From Strongyloides papillosus (taxonomy: Eukaryota > Nematoda > Chromadorea > Rhabditida > Strongyloididae), in assembly GCA_005656395.1 (NCBI GenBank), contig SRSI01000051.1, positions 62,001 through 126,000 on the forward strand: 64,000 nucleotides of DNA, read 5' to 3'. Positions 45,365 to 56,640 of the stretch are shown here, piece by piece. Within the stretch, counting starts at the first letter, position 1. Every line of letters starts with the position of its first letter. Under the pieces are notes generated by a model. The model saw only the letters and a program-made list of their open reading frames with translations, ran no database searches and was not told where the DNA came from. Made by a program: the position numbers and the translations under genes.

Positions 45365-45678
45365 TTAACCCATTGTTGCTACACTTGCAAGTCTTGAATT
45401 TATAGCTGATTGGAGATTATTTAATGGCGTTTGTAGATTAGCTACATTTGTCAAAAGACCTCTTACTTGTTGATTTCTTCTTGTTCTTTGTCGTCGTAAT
45501 CTTCGTGCTCTATTTTGTCTTTTTTGAATATCATTGACATCTTCATCATTTAAAATAATTGGTAAATTTTTAGCGTTTTCCTTATTGTTAAAAGTTATAT
45601 CTCCTTTTATTGCAAAAGATTCAGTTGTTAATAAATTAGTAAACAAGATAAGTACAATACCAAGGTAATACTTTTCAT
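45365..45678 (-). pseudogene. Paralogue of the secreted Arg-rich protein, frameshifted
   Basis: Same layout as 36614-36925 (TNLLTTESFA, acidic stretch, RARRLRRQRTRRNQQ, C-terminal helix). The ATG at 45676-45678 is kept, but one T is missing in the signal-peptide codons (ACCTTGG for ACCTTTGG), so the frame from the ATG is lost. A solo LTR also separates the ATG from the upstream TATA region. It is probably dead, unless a downstream start is used without a signal peptide. Confidence 0.75.
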
Positions 45679-45701
45679 TGTAAAAATAGAACGTATGAAT
45701 A

Positions 45702-45912
45702 TGTAAAGGAATGAAACATTCCTTTATGAAAATTTAGTTTCCCACTACTCCATTATCAAAGAGGCATTATCACTAATGGATTATGTTGGTATAAATATTA
45801 CATAAATTGATATTTTTGATATATCTTATCTTATCTTTTAACAATAAAACTTTATCATTTATTGTATTTTATTCTTAATCGATTTCTATGAGTATGTTGA
45901 AATCGAATAACA
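45702..45912 (-). repeat. Solo LTR, copy 2
   Basis: 211 bp, TG...CA, with AATA on both sides (45698-45701 and 45913-45916). The paralogous segment at 36941-36960 shows the same flanks with a single AATA (36945-36948), an empty site that proves the boundaries. Inverted relative to 40776-40981. Confidence 0.95.
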
Positions 45913-45999
45913 AATATAAAATTTTTACTTTTTTATACTTTTCGATTATTTATTTTTATCAAAAATTAAACTAATGTATCTATACCAAAAAGAAATAAG

Positions 46000-47390
46000 G
46001 AAAAAAAATTTGTCTCTCACATAACTCTCTTCAAATTCAAGCGATTTTTATGGGTAAATAGCCGAAAGATGTGTTTTTTTCTAACTAGAGGGGCTGGATT
46101 AGTTTCAAAAACTTTTGGCCAAATTTTGGCCAAATTATCTTTAAAAAACACCCTTTTTTGACCCCTTTTTTAGTATGGTTTTGTTCAGAGAATAACTTTC
46201 TTTAAAGTTAATAAAAAAATTTGAATAGTATGTGATTTAAAAGGTACTCTTCCAGAATGGTTCCGAAACATAATAATATTAAGGTTGAATAATAATTGGC
46301 TGAGTTATGGTCCAAAGAGTGGTGATTATTTGGAAAAAAAGATTTAAAATTAAAATAGCTATAAATTAGTCAAAACTTGATGAAATTATATAAAATTGTA
46401 TCTGTTTTAGAGATCTACGTCTAACTAAAAAAATAAGAGTCTAACGAAGTCTATAGCTTGACAACAAAAGAAGTTATGTTAATTTGAATGTTAACTTTTT
46501 TGCCTTTTTTCCATTTTTTTCACAAAAATCAATTTTGTCTTTAGCATAACTTTTGTTAAACTTAATCAATTTTTATGATTTAATAGTCATTTGATGTGTT
46601 TTGTTCTAACTTAGTGCGGAAAATGGATCTTAAAACTTTTGGTCCATAAATGGCTAAATTGTTTTTAAAAAACATCACTTTTTCGGACAATTTTTTGCAT
46701 AGTTTTGTTCCAGAAATAACTCTTTTCAAAGTTAATAAAATTTTATGGTCTATAACTTATTTGAAAGGTACAAGTATGGAATAAGGAGGAAACACAATAG
46801 CATTAGTATTGATACAAAATTGGCCAAGTTATGGGTCAATAAGTGATGACTATTTTTTTGGTAGAAACTAAAAAGTTTAACAGCTATTACTTAATGGAAT
46901 CTTTATAAAATTAACTATTTATAATCTCCTGTATATAGATATAAGTCTAACTTAAAAAATAAGACTATTGCGAAGTTTACAGCTTATCTAGAAAACGATT
47001 TATGCTAATTTTAGTATCATTTTTCTTGCTTTTTTCTATTTATTTTGTAAAAATCAATTTTGTTCCAGACATAACTCTTTTCAAACTTGATCATTCTTTA
47101 TGGTTAAACATTTAAAAGATGCATTTTTTTTAACTTAAGGGGGAAAATGTGTCTTAAAACATTTGATCTATAAACGACCAAGTTACGTTTTAAAAACACC
47201 ACTTTTTGGACACTTTTTTGTATAGTTTTGTTCCAGAAATAACTCTTTTCAAACTAAACGGAATTTTATGTTTCACGACTCATTTGAAAGATACAACTCA
47301 GGAAAAAGAAGGAAACTTAATATTAAAAGAATTGACTATAAGTCATCTAAGTTATTGACCAAAGTTTTTACATGATTTCTTTCAAATATT
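46000..47390 (+). repeat. ~525-bp satellite, about 2.6 tandem units
   Basis: Corresponding landmarks (ACATAACTC...AAACTTAATCAATTTTTATG-like) lie near 46019, 46538 and 47066, a period of about 520-528 bp. Other landmarks (TAGTTTTGTTCCAGAAATAACTC; GAAGTTATGTTAATTTGAATG) recur at the same spacing. No coding potential. Confidence 0.75.
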
Positions 47391-48185
47391 TATGATAAAA
47401 TATATGATATATGGATATTCAAATTATTTATTGTATAACTGATATAAAATTTAAATAAATTAGATAAATATTGTAATTTATATCCATCAAAAATTTATAT
47501 AAGAGTTGCATTTTTCTGATTTCATCCATAAAATTTTATATATAAAATAAATAGAATGTGCTATGCCAAATATGTTTTAGGCATTTTCTCAAAATTTTAC
47601 TATATAAATTAATGGAGAATTAGAGATTTTTTTTAATCGAAAAATATGTGATCAAATTTATATTGAAATTTTCAAGATGTCATTTATTTACTTTGTAGGA
47701 ATTTTATTTAATTATTAATTTGATAATGTTTAGTTATTTAGTAATAATATTTTGCTATAATTGAGAGTTTCTATAATTTATTTGTTATCTTTAAATATAA
47801 GTTTTATATGTCAATATTTAAAATAATTATTTTTTCAAATTTTCTCCACATTACTTTATATCCATGTTTATTTTACAAACTATTCTTTTTTATTTATTCT
47901 TTTAAAACTATTTTAAGTTGCTAATTCATTGTTTTTGTTAATATTGTTAAATTTACTTTATTAATTTGTATTGATTTATTAGTATACTATATTGATCTAT
48001 TTTTATAAAAAATACTTTTTTTTAACATATAGTCTTTTTTTAATCACTAAAACTTAAATTTAAGAATGGCTCTATCGAAACTAAAAAGTACCATTTTTAT
48101 TATTATCGTTCTTATAAATAAATGTTTTACGTTGTTATTATATTGTACTAATTTTTTTAATTTCAGATAGAAAAAAACGGGAGAA
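47391..48185. other. Gene-free AT-rich DNA before the Helitron ORF
   Basis: No ORF that I support. The 5' end of the Helitron (expected to start TC after A) must lie here or in the satellite, but I could not locate it. Confidence 0.4.
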
Positions 48186-49080
48186 ATGGAATTCGTCAAC
48201 AATTTATTGAAAAAAGTCATTAAAATTGACATTCCAAAAACTTCAATTTGTGATTTTACTGATTCAGTAAATCATAATTTTGTACATGATTTCATTAATT
48301 CGAAGCATGTCATTATTTTGGATGAAGACATTATTGTGTCATACATTCTTAATACTAATGGAATCATTTATTCGATAACCATTAGAAACAATAGTCAAGC
48401 CGATGATTTGGTTAAAACTATAAAAAGTAAAAAAAGTTGTGCTGGAGGCATGGTAATTAAAAATGATTACGTGCCAATAAATTCCAATAGTGCAACTTTT
48501 TGTAAAATTTTGCGGACCGATATGTGCCAAGCAGCTTTAGGACAGAATAATCAATGTGTTGCAATGTCATCTGCAGCATTGATTATGGCATGTATCAAAA
48601 CACCATTAAATTGGAAAAAATTTGATATAAATAATGTTCTAAATCAAGGAAATATTTTGTACGAAAGATGTATTAATCATTTGCGCAGTACAAATGATAG
48701 AATGGATCCTAGAGGTTATTTATTAGTAACCAACATTATACGAGAAACAATTTTGTTTAATCGTAAAGTAATTTTTAGCACAGCTTCGTGCTATTCATTT
48801 GCAGGAAGAGGGAAGAAGGTTAAAAGAGACGAAATCGCTTTTGGTTTCGTTTCTCTTTCAGAAGCATTCAATAGAATAGTAAACGAGCACATGTTTCTAA
48901 TCTTGATTGCGAATGAAAGAGCTTCTTAAATAATACACCATGATGGAGCATTCTTCTTATTTGATCCACATTCTATGGATCAAAATGGAAGATACTGTTC
49001 AAATGGTGTTTCATGTATGCTAATGTTTAAAACATTAGTTGATTTGATAAAACATTTACAAGCTAATCAAGTTTGTAATA
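48186..49080 (+). pseudogene. Cysteine-protease-like N-terminal module of the Helitron
   Basis: ATG at 48186. A putative catalytic Cys lies in GQNNQCVAMSSAAL (about residue 124), followed by spaced helices (NVLNQGNILYERCINHL) and, about 137 residues later, the putative catalytic His-Asp neighbourhood FLFDPHSMD (His near residue 262). This Gln...Cys / FDPHS layout resembles papain-fold deubiquitinase-like proteases of the herpesvirus tegument (C76) type found in some transposons; OTU-type is the alternative. An in-frame TAA at 48927-48929 lies between Cys and His, so the module is broken as read. Confidence 0.6.
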
Positions 49081-51800
49081 ATTCACAATTTCAACTTGAT
49101 GGTGTAAATATTAGTGTTGAAAATATATCAGATGTTAATTCTGATATTTCGGCAACTAAAAAAAATGTAAAGGGTAGACTATCAAAAATAGTCAAAAGAA
49201 AACCTTTACATTTATCTAAAAGTAAAGATAATAAAAAAATCGATTCTAATTTAAATGAAGAAATATCTTCACTAAAAATTAGGTATGATAAATGTAAAAA
49301 ATTAAGTGAAAAAAAGAAAATACAAGTACAGTTAAATAGATTAGAAAGGAAATCTAAAGATTCTGTTAAAAAAGATTGTATTGAATACTTAAAAATAAAT
49401 GAGGAATTTGATAGTAATTTCAATAAAGGTTTCGATTTTAAAAATGATGAACTAATGGAAATTGACATTTATGATAAAAATATATCGCATAATACAATTA
49501 ATTTTGATGTAGATATTGATTCTACATTGAAAGAAATACATGAAGTTGAAAGTAAAATAAACAATTGCAAAAGAGTCAATGAAAAAAAGAAATTACAAAA
49601 GCATTTAAATAGATTACAAAATAAATTATCAAAAGATACTGTTAAACCAGAATTTAATGACAATTTGAAAATAAATAAAGTATTTAATGGTGATCTAAAT
49701 AATAATGTTACGATAAGTAATGAGGAGCTAATGGAAGTTGATATATGTGAAAAAAATATATCAAAAGACTCAGTAGAGCTTAATGCAGATATAGAATCTA
49801 CATTAAAACGAGTAAAAAATACTAAAGAGAAAATTAGAGCTTGTAAAAGCAAACCAGAGGCTGATAAGCTACGAATGCAATTAGTAAGATCTAAGATAAA
49901 ATTACCACAAAGCTTAAAAAATATCGCAGAATGCGATAAATTAAACGATGGTAATGACAAAATTTCGGTAATTAAAGATGTATTAGTAAATTTTGTCCAA
50001 TTAGATAAGACTCGAAAAACAATTGGTAAGAAAAAATTGACAAAAAGAATTAAAAGATTATCAAGTAACATTATAAAATGTGCTGATGTATCATTAAATA
50101 AAAATTCTCAGGTCGATTCTATCGTAAAAGCTCTTGATTCAATTCAAGTAGCCAATGATTCTACTAAAAAAAGGGAAAAAAGTAAAAAGAGTTTGAAAAA
50201 ACAAAAACTTTTTCCAGCTAGAAATGAGAAAATTATACCAAATGAACATTATTTGGGTCCTCTTTCTACTGGCTGTGAACATTGTCAAGCAATGTTCTAT
50301 GAAAAAAAAAGGAAATATAAACAATGCTGTGAATTTGGGGCAGTTAAAGAATATGAAAGACTATTTAATAACTTCCCCAAATTTATAAAAGATTTGTTTA
50401 TAAATGAAGATGAGGAAAGTATATACTTTAAAAAGCATTGTAGGCGAATTAATAACAAATTTGCCTTTGCGAGTTATACCGGTCAACAAAGAGATTTTAA
50501 AACACCAGGTCCTCCAACATTTGTGTTGCATGGTGAGGCTAAACGTGTAATAAACACAGCTGTACCTGAAAATAAAGATAATTTGTCCTATGGGCAATTA
50601 TATTTTTACGGACCTGATGTTGCTGAAGATATTAGAAATAAAAATGTTAACGCATTTAATGAAATATCAGTTATTAGTAATCTTACTCATATAATTTCCA
50701 AAATAAATATGTTAGCATTATCATATAAACATTTTGGTGATTATATTCGTGCGCAAGAACTAAAACATAAAAATGAGAATAAAGCTGTGCCAATGTATAA
50801 ATTGGTTTTGAGATCTCCAGCAAATAAGAACGATAGAGTTCGTAATTTGCCAGAGGTAACAGAAATAGCAGTTATATTTCAAAGTGAAGATGGAGAAGTT
50901 CCTGATTATAATGTTTTGTTATGTAATAAAACAGGAAAATTGGAAACTTTGAGTCATTACAGTTCTTTAAAAGACCCTGCAACATATCCATTGTTCTTTC
51001 CAACAGGAGCTTTTGGATGGGAAGAGATAAAAACTTATAAAAAAGGTAATGAGCAAAGATCTCTAACGAAATTGGTTTATTACCAAAATCTAATTGCTGT
51101 GAGGCCATCATTTAATCCTTTACATCATGGAGGATTATTATTTCAACTATTTGTTGTTGATGCTTACACAGCAATAGAAAGGGATCGTCTAAATTATGTT
51201 ATTAAGCTTAATAAAGAACTCAAGCAAAAAAACAATAAACAAATAGAAGATCTTCTTGAAGATTATCTTATCGGTGATGAAGATAATGAAGAAGCTGCAA
51301 AAAAAAGTGAAAGAACTAAACTTTTTAGCAGTTACATTGGTTCAAGAAGATTCATGCATTTAGGCTATCAAGACGGTATGGCTATTGTTAGGATATTTGG
51401 GAAACCAGATTTCTTTATTACAATGACTACAAACCCAAATTGGAGAGAGATTACAGAAAATCTTTATCCTGGACAATTACCAAGTGATCGCCATGACTTG
51501 ATCGCAAGAGTGTTTAAGCATAAATTCGATGCTTTAATACACGACTTGAAAGAAAACAAAATAATGGGTAATGTAGTTTATCTACAGTCAACCATTGAGT
51601 TTCAGAAAAGGTCTTTACCACATATTCACATATTGGTAAAAGTTTCTAAAGAAGACTTTAGATTAACTTCTGATCAGGTAGATGAATGTGTTAAAGCAGA
51701 ATTCCCTGATAAAGAAAAAAATCCACGTCTTTTTGAAATTGTTACAAAAACAATGGTACATTCGAGATGTGATATTTCGAAGACAAAAGTACCCTGTTGA
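49081..51800 (+). pseudogene. Helitron linker, N-terminal domain and Rep (HUH) nuclease
   Basis: In frame with the protease module. 49100-50230 is a Lys/Glu/Asn-rich linker with two internal repeats of about 95 codons (KKIQVQLNRLE / KKLQKHLNRLQ and ELMEIDIYDKNIS / ELMEVDICEKNIS). A Cys-pair region follows (GCEHCQAMFY). The Helitron-like N domain spans about 50500-51560 (LYFYGPDV, DPATYPLFFPTGAFGWE, GSRRFMHLGYQDGMAIVRIFGKPDFFITMTTNPNW in family order). The HUH motif is PHIHI near 51620. It ends at an in-frame TGA (51798-51800); the frame continues past it. Confidence 0.85.
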
Positions 51801-54319
51801 GATGATGCAAAAAATGTCTGTACTAAAAAATTTCCAGAACAGTACCATAAAGTAACTTCTATTACTTCTAAAGGTAAAGTTAACATTAAGAGATCTTTTG
51901 ATCCTTTATTAGATATTACGGATAGATTTGGTAACAAAGTAAATAACGATTTTTGTGTAACATATAATCCTTATTTAAGCTTGAAATACAATTCACATAT
52001 TAATGTAAAAATATGTGAAAGTATTTTAAGTCCTAAGTATTTATTTAAGTATACACATAAATCAAATGGAGATAAAATTTCTGCGGATGTAGTCGAAACC
52101 GTTGAATCGAAAATTAAGGTTAAACTTCATATTGACGGTAGATATGTGGGACCATCAGAAGCAGTTTGGAGAATCATGGAGTATCCAATACTTTATAAAG
52201 ATTGGACTGTTGTAAGATTAGCAGTTCACTTGATAAATGAGGATTGTACAGTTGCCGATGAAATGAATAATGGCAACAATAACTGTTTCAAAGCAGATAA
52301 AGGTTATAAATCTACATTATTGGCATTTTATAATCTTAATAAAAACGATATTAATGCTAGAAAGTATCTCTATAATGAGATACCAGAATATTATTGGTTT
52401 GACTTAAAAACCAGAGAATGAAAATTAAGACATCGCCAAAGGCGTACAATAGGTAGAATATTTACTGTATCACTTATGAATGTCAAATTATTTTCACTTC
52501 GCCAACTTTTGCTTCATGTACCTAGAGCAACATGTGAAGGTGATTTGAAAAATGTTAATGGTGTTCAATGGCCTTCATTTAGAGATGCTGCCATAGCAAA
52601 AGGCTTACTTGATACTGAAGACAATTACAATGAATTGTTTGAAGAAGCATGTGAAAGCGCGATGCCTAACATGCTTCGTAATTACTTCGATCTCATGATT
52701 TGCTATTGGCCATCTTTTACAAGGCATTATGATACCTTCATTAGGTTTAAAAATTACTTAATCGAAGATTATTTAATGAAATATAATGGTAATGAAGAAA
52801 GAGCTGAAGCTCAAGCCATTTTTGATATTAGAAATGTTCTACAATCTAATAACTTTAATGGCTATACTGATTTACCTGAAGTTAATTTCGATATTATAGA
52901 GATTGACTATGTTGAAGATAAAGATGTTCTAAAAAGGTTAGGTGAGGAAAATTTAAAATCAGCTAACGAAGAACAGAAAAACTTTATTAATAGGATATTG
53001 AATATCATTGTTAATAATTTCTCAGATAAACGTTGCTTCTTTTTAGAAGGACCTGCAGGAACAGGTAAGACATTCGTCTACACAACGTTATATTATTTGC
53101 TTAGAGCTGAAGATAAGATAGTACTTAATTATGCTTCAACAGGTATTGCGGCTACTCTTCTTAGAAATGGACAAACATTCATTCTATGTTGTCAGTACCT
53201 ATTACCTTATTTGACAGTAATTTTAGGCTATCCAAGCTTAATAAATTACGTACTACTATGCTTGAGAAAGCTTCATTAATAATAATTGATGAAAAACCTA
53301 TGCTTAGTAAGTATGTAATTGATTATCTTGATCAGCAACTAAAAAAATTTTGCAAGAATGATCTTCCATTCGGTGGAAAAGTCATCATATGTAGTGGTGA
53401 TTTTAGGCAAACATTGCCTATCTTGACAAATTCTACAAGGCATCAAAATGTTTTGTTCTCAATTAAGTATAGCCCTCTTTGGAATGTTCAGTTTGAGACA
53501 GTGAAACTTACCAGAAACATGAGGGTTAAAGAGGACGAGATTGATTTTGCCAAGTGGATTTTAGATATTGGTGATGATGCTCTTCAAAAAAATGAAGATG
53601 GCGAAGTGGATATACCACTAAATATCCAATCAACTGGAAATTTAGTGAATGATATCTTTGGAGATAAGAATGAAAGCATATTAGAAAAATCTAACTATGC
53701 AATTCTTGCTCCAACAAATGCCATTTTAGAGTCTATCAATAATGAAGTATTAAATAATCTACCAGGCGATGTAGAAAAAATATTTTCAGCTGATTCGATT
53801 AGAAAAGATTCGGATACAAATGAAAATTACTACAACATGCCTATTGAAAACTTAAATCAGTTAACACCTAGCGGTTTACCACCACATGTGTTGAATCTCA
53901 AGATAAATGCTGTTATAATTGTTCTTCGTAATTTGAACATTAAAGAAGGACTTTGTAACGGCACAAGATTAAGAGTTATGAAAATTAATAAAAGAATCTT
54001 GACATGTATTCATTTGTCAGGATTAAATAAAGATAAAACTGTTCTTATACCTAGAATAGTTTTATATAGTTCTAAAGGAGAATATCCTTTTACATTAGCA
54101 AGGAAATAGTTTCCTGTAAGACTTGCCTTTGCAATGACTATCAATAAAAGTCAAGGGCAAACATTGAGTAAAGTTGGTGTAGATTTAACAACACCAGTTT
54201 TTTCACATGGGCAATTGTATGTTGCTTTTTCGCGAGTAAAAAGTTCTGATTGTCTATTTGTTAAAACAGAATCCAATAAAGCTAAAAATATTGTATATAC
54301 AGAAATATTTAGAGCATAG
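51801..54319 (+). pseudogene. Helitron Rep C-terminal part and PIF1-like helicase
   Basis: Continues in frame after the TGA: CTKKFPEQYHK, then KYLFKYTHKSNGD (KY region) near 52045, YPILYKDWTVVRLAVHL near 52190. A second TGA at 52419-52421 follows. The helicase has Walker A EGPAGTGKT at about 53046-53072, [20 protein letters not shown] (Walker B) near 53280, [16 protein letters not shown], and [14 protein letters not shown] plus YVAFSRVKS near 54140-54240. A frameshift lies near 53180 and a TAG at 54107-54109, just before the [17 protein letters not shown] block. Every helicase motif is present, so decay is recent. Confidence 0.9.
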
Positions 54320-54595
54320 CTTCTAATCGAATAGTAAAAATACAGAACAGAAGTTACTTGGAGGAAGAAGAACAAAAAGAAGACGAGCAACAACGGAATA
54401 AGAAGATTTTTTTAACATTTTTAAATAAATGAATTTTTTTTTATTTGTAATTTTTTTAACGTTTTTAAATAAATGATTGTTTTTTTAATTGTGTTTTCTA
54501 TTTCTTTGAATGATAAATTGTTCTAATACAAATATTTTGATAATAATTTAATACGGAAATTCTTTTAAAAAATATGCTCTGCGGACCAGACGTGA

Positions 54596-54615
54596 CCTGC
54601 CGAAGGCAGGCCTAA
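54596..54615 (+). repeat. Helitron 3' terminal hairpin and CTAA
   Basis: Perfect stem CCTGCC-GAA-GGCAGG (54596-54610) followed by CTAA (54612-54615). The 45-bp context recurs at 22374-22425. Confidence 0.7.
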
Positions 54616-54630
54616 GGCTGGAACTGAAAA

Positions 54631-54810
54631 AGTAAAGTGTACTCTCATCAAATAAATAATTTAGACGAACTTAGACAATTTATTATCCAAGAGATAAATG
54701 CAATTCCATTAGAGATGATTAGAAAGGCTATAGAAAATTTACGTAAACGATGTACGAAATGTATTCATTACAATGGTAGTCATTTTGAAATGTTTTTAAA
54801 AAAGTATTGA
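54631..54810 (+). pseudogene. C-terminal end of a mariner-type transposase
   Basis: The open frame reads NNLDELRQFIIQEINAIP, then RKAIENLRKRCTKCI and YNGSHFE, and stops at 54808-54810. This is the usual last helix and ending (N-G-x-H-F-E) of insect IS630/Tc1-mariner-type transposases. The catalytic part is missing upstream, where the Helitron end abuts. About 210 bp further on begins the CAGGGTGGCCC arm, so the two probably belong to one truncated element. Confidence 0.7.
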
Positions 54811-55017
54811 TAAATTGACTTTTAGCATTGAAAAAAAGCATAATCTATGCAAGCACATTTTAACATCATGAATAAATTATGTTGTTAAGAACAATTTAAC
54901 AATCGTATTAGTTTAAAAATAAAATAATTTTATTTATAAGTTTATTTTTAGCCTGTTATAACGATAAAATTATGAGATAAATGAAAAAAATCTAACACAT
55001 ATGATAAAACACTTGCA

Positions 55018-55533
55018 TTGTACAAAAAGTCGACTTTGGCAAAACATAACTTCTTTCAAAGTCAATCTCTCAGAACGGTCATATACTTATTCGATAGAGC
55101 TTTGCTTACTCTATCAGAATATCAAAGAAATTGTTTAGGAAATTATCTAATTAAAATTGTATTCTTAAAAAACATCGATTTTTTGGCAAAAATCAAGATT
55201 TTTAACTTTTTTTTAAAAATTAAACAAAGTTGCTGGACTTCAAATTTTATGTAATTTTGGGGGTTAGTACAAAAGACTTTGTTCTTTCATAATCTGCAAC
55301 AATAATCAAAAAATCTTTTTAAATAAAAAAGTAACAGTTGATGAAAGTCGAAAAACGTACCTAAATTTTGGAAGCCAATAACTCGACCCATAATCTATAT
55401 TTCGTTATAAAATCTATATATTTAAGATGGTATGTATCTCAGCTACAAAATGATTATAATACCATATTTATAGCTTATCTGTGCGCGGAGATATACATGC
55501 AAATGTCTGGGAAAAATTAGGTGGGCCACCCTG
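55018..55533 (+). repeat. CAGGGTGGCCC-element arm, linked to a transposase remnant
   Basis: Matches 27505-28019 over its length, with the GATAGAG/CTCTATC hairpin at about 55094-55116 and the terminus GGGCCACCCTG followed by TA (55534-55535). The 78-codon ORF inside is chance. Confidence 0.85.
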
Positions 55534-55535
55534 TA

Positions 55536-56640
55536 TATGATAATTTGACATATTACATATAGACACAATATTAAAAATGAAATACACAGAAATTTTTTCC
55601 GTGTCATTTTGACACTGCTTGTCGGACCCGATTCTGTAGAAGTAAATTAAAAATTAAAATACTTCACTAATTTAAGATAAAACTTAACTTCATGCACTCA
55701 TTGCACCAATTTTTTTTTGAAAAAGATACGTCAAAAATATTCATAAAGAATCAAAAAATTTTTATCATTAAACTTTAAAAAAATTTAAAAAAGATAAATA
55801 ATTTACTGTTTTAAAAATTCATATTTAAAGTTAAAATATTTTATAAACCAAACATTCTTAGATGATATTTTTGGTATTAAAACATTAAATATACAAAATA
55901 ATCACCTGATTTAGCCGCATTATTGCTATTTTTTATTTAAAAATTTTAATATTCAATAAAAAATATTTTTTATACCATTCATGCACTCATATCATTTGTT
56001 AATTTAGTTTTTTACAAATGTAATAACTTTTGATAATTTAAAAGAACTAGTAGATATCGCTGTTTCTTTTTCAATTGACTTTACAAACATTTTTAGTTTT
56101 TTGCATATGCAATTTCTATAAAATGCAGTATAAAACGACACCATAATCTTTGATCACTTAAATGCTTTTTAACTTTAATCTTAACTTTTTGGAAGAGTTT
56201 TTAATAACAAAAATAATAGTATTCATTAATAATATGAATAATTATTTTTATAATAATTAATGTTAATTATATAAAAATAATTAATAATATTGTCTTAATA
56301 TTTTCATTATAATGATATACAAATAATGAAATAGTTAACTTCCAATTATATGTGATTAACAAATTTTACTATTTATTTCTAAATTAATTTATATTTAATT
56401 TTATATATTTTAAATATATAAAAATTATTTTACACTAGTCAATTATAGTACAAATAAAAAGATATATTTTTTATACTTATATATAAATGTTATTTTTTAT
56501 CTTATATTTTTTTATCACATTCTTTTAGATAAAAGCTTCATTAACTATTACATAATATTTTAAATGATGCTATAAAAACTATTAAAATTATTGTATTCCT
56601 TTATATGTTTGGAAAGAGATAATAGGAATAGTATTTTATA
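55536..56640. other. Gene-free AT-rich DNA
   Basis: No ORF or repeat supported. Confidence 0.45.

Larger units (their letters stand above)
44780..45980. repeat. Segmental duplication, copy 2
   Basis: Counterpart of 35993-37017, extended by a solo LTR at 45702-45912. Direct orientation. The LTR and Tc1 elements lie between the copies, so a tandem duplication was later filled with insertions or vice versa. Confidence 0.75.
48186..54615 (+). mobile_element. Helitron, nearly full-length but interrupted by stops
   Basis: Coding order: cysteine-protease-like module, charged linker, Helitron N-terminal and Rep (HUH) domains, PIF1-type helicase. It ends with a 3' hairpin followed by CTAA (54596-54615). 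The left boundary is the first ATG of the coding region, not the element end. Helitrons move by rolling-circle replication without target duplication. Confidence 0.85.

Noticed and set aside
49091..50071. Long minus-strand ORFs opposite the Helitron linker
   Set aside because: They mirror the Lys/Glu/Asn-rich codons of the plus-strand ORF and give Ser/Leu/Phe-rich nonsense; a known effect of AT-rich coding DNA.
48186..54319. Stop-codon reassignment in the Helitron
   Set aside because: All three stop codons occur as interruptions, and TRPV and other genes end normally with the same codons; point mutations explain it better.
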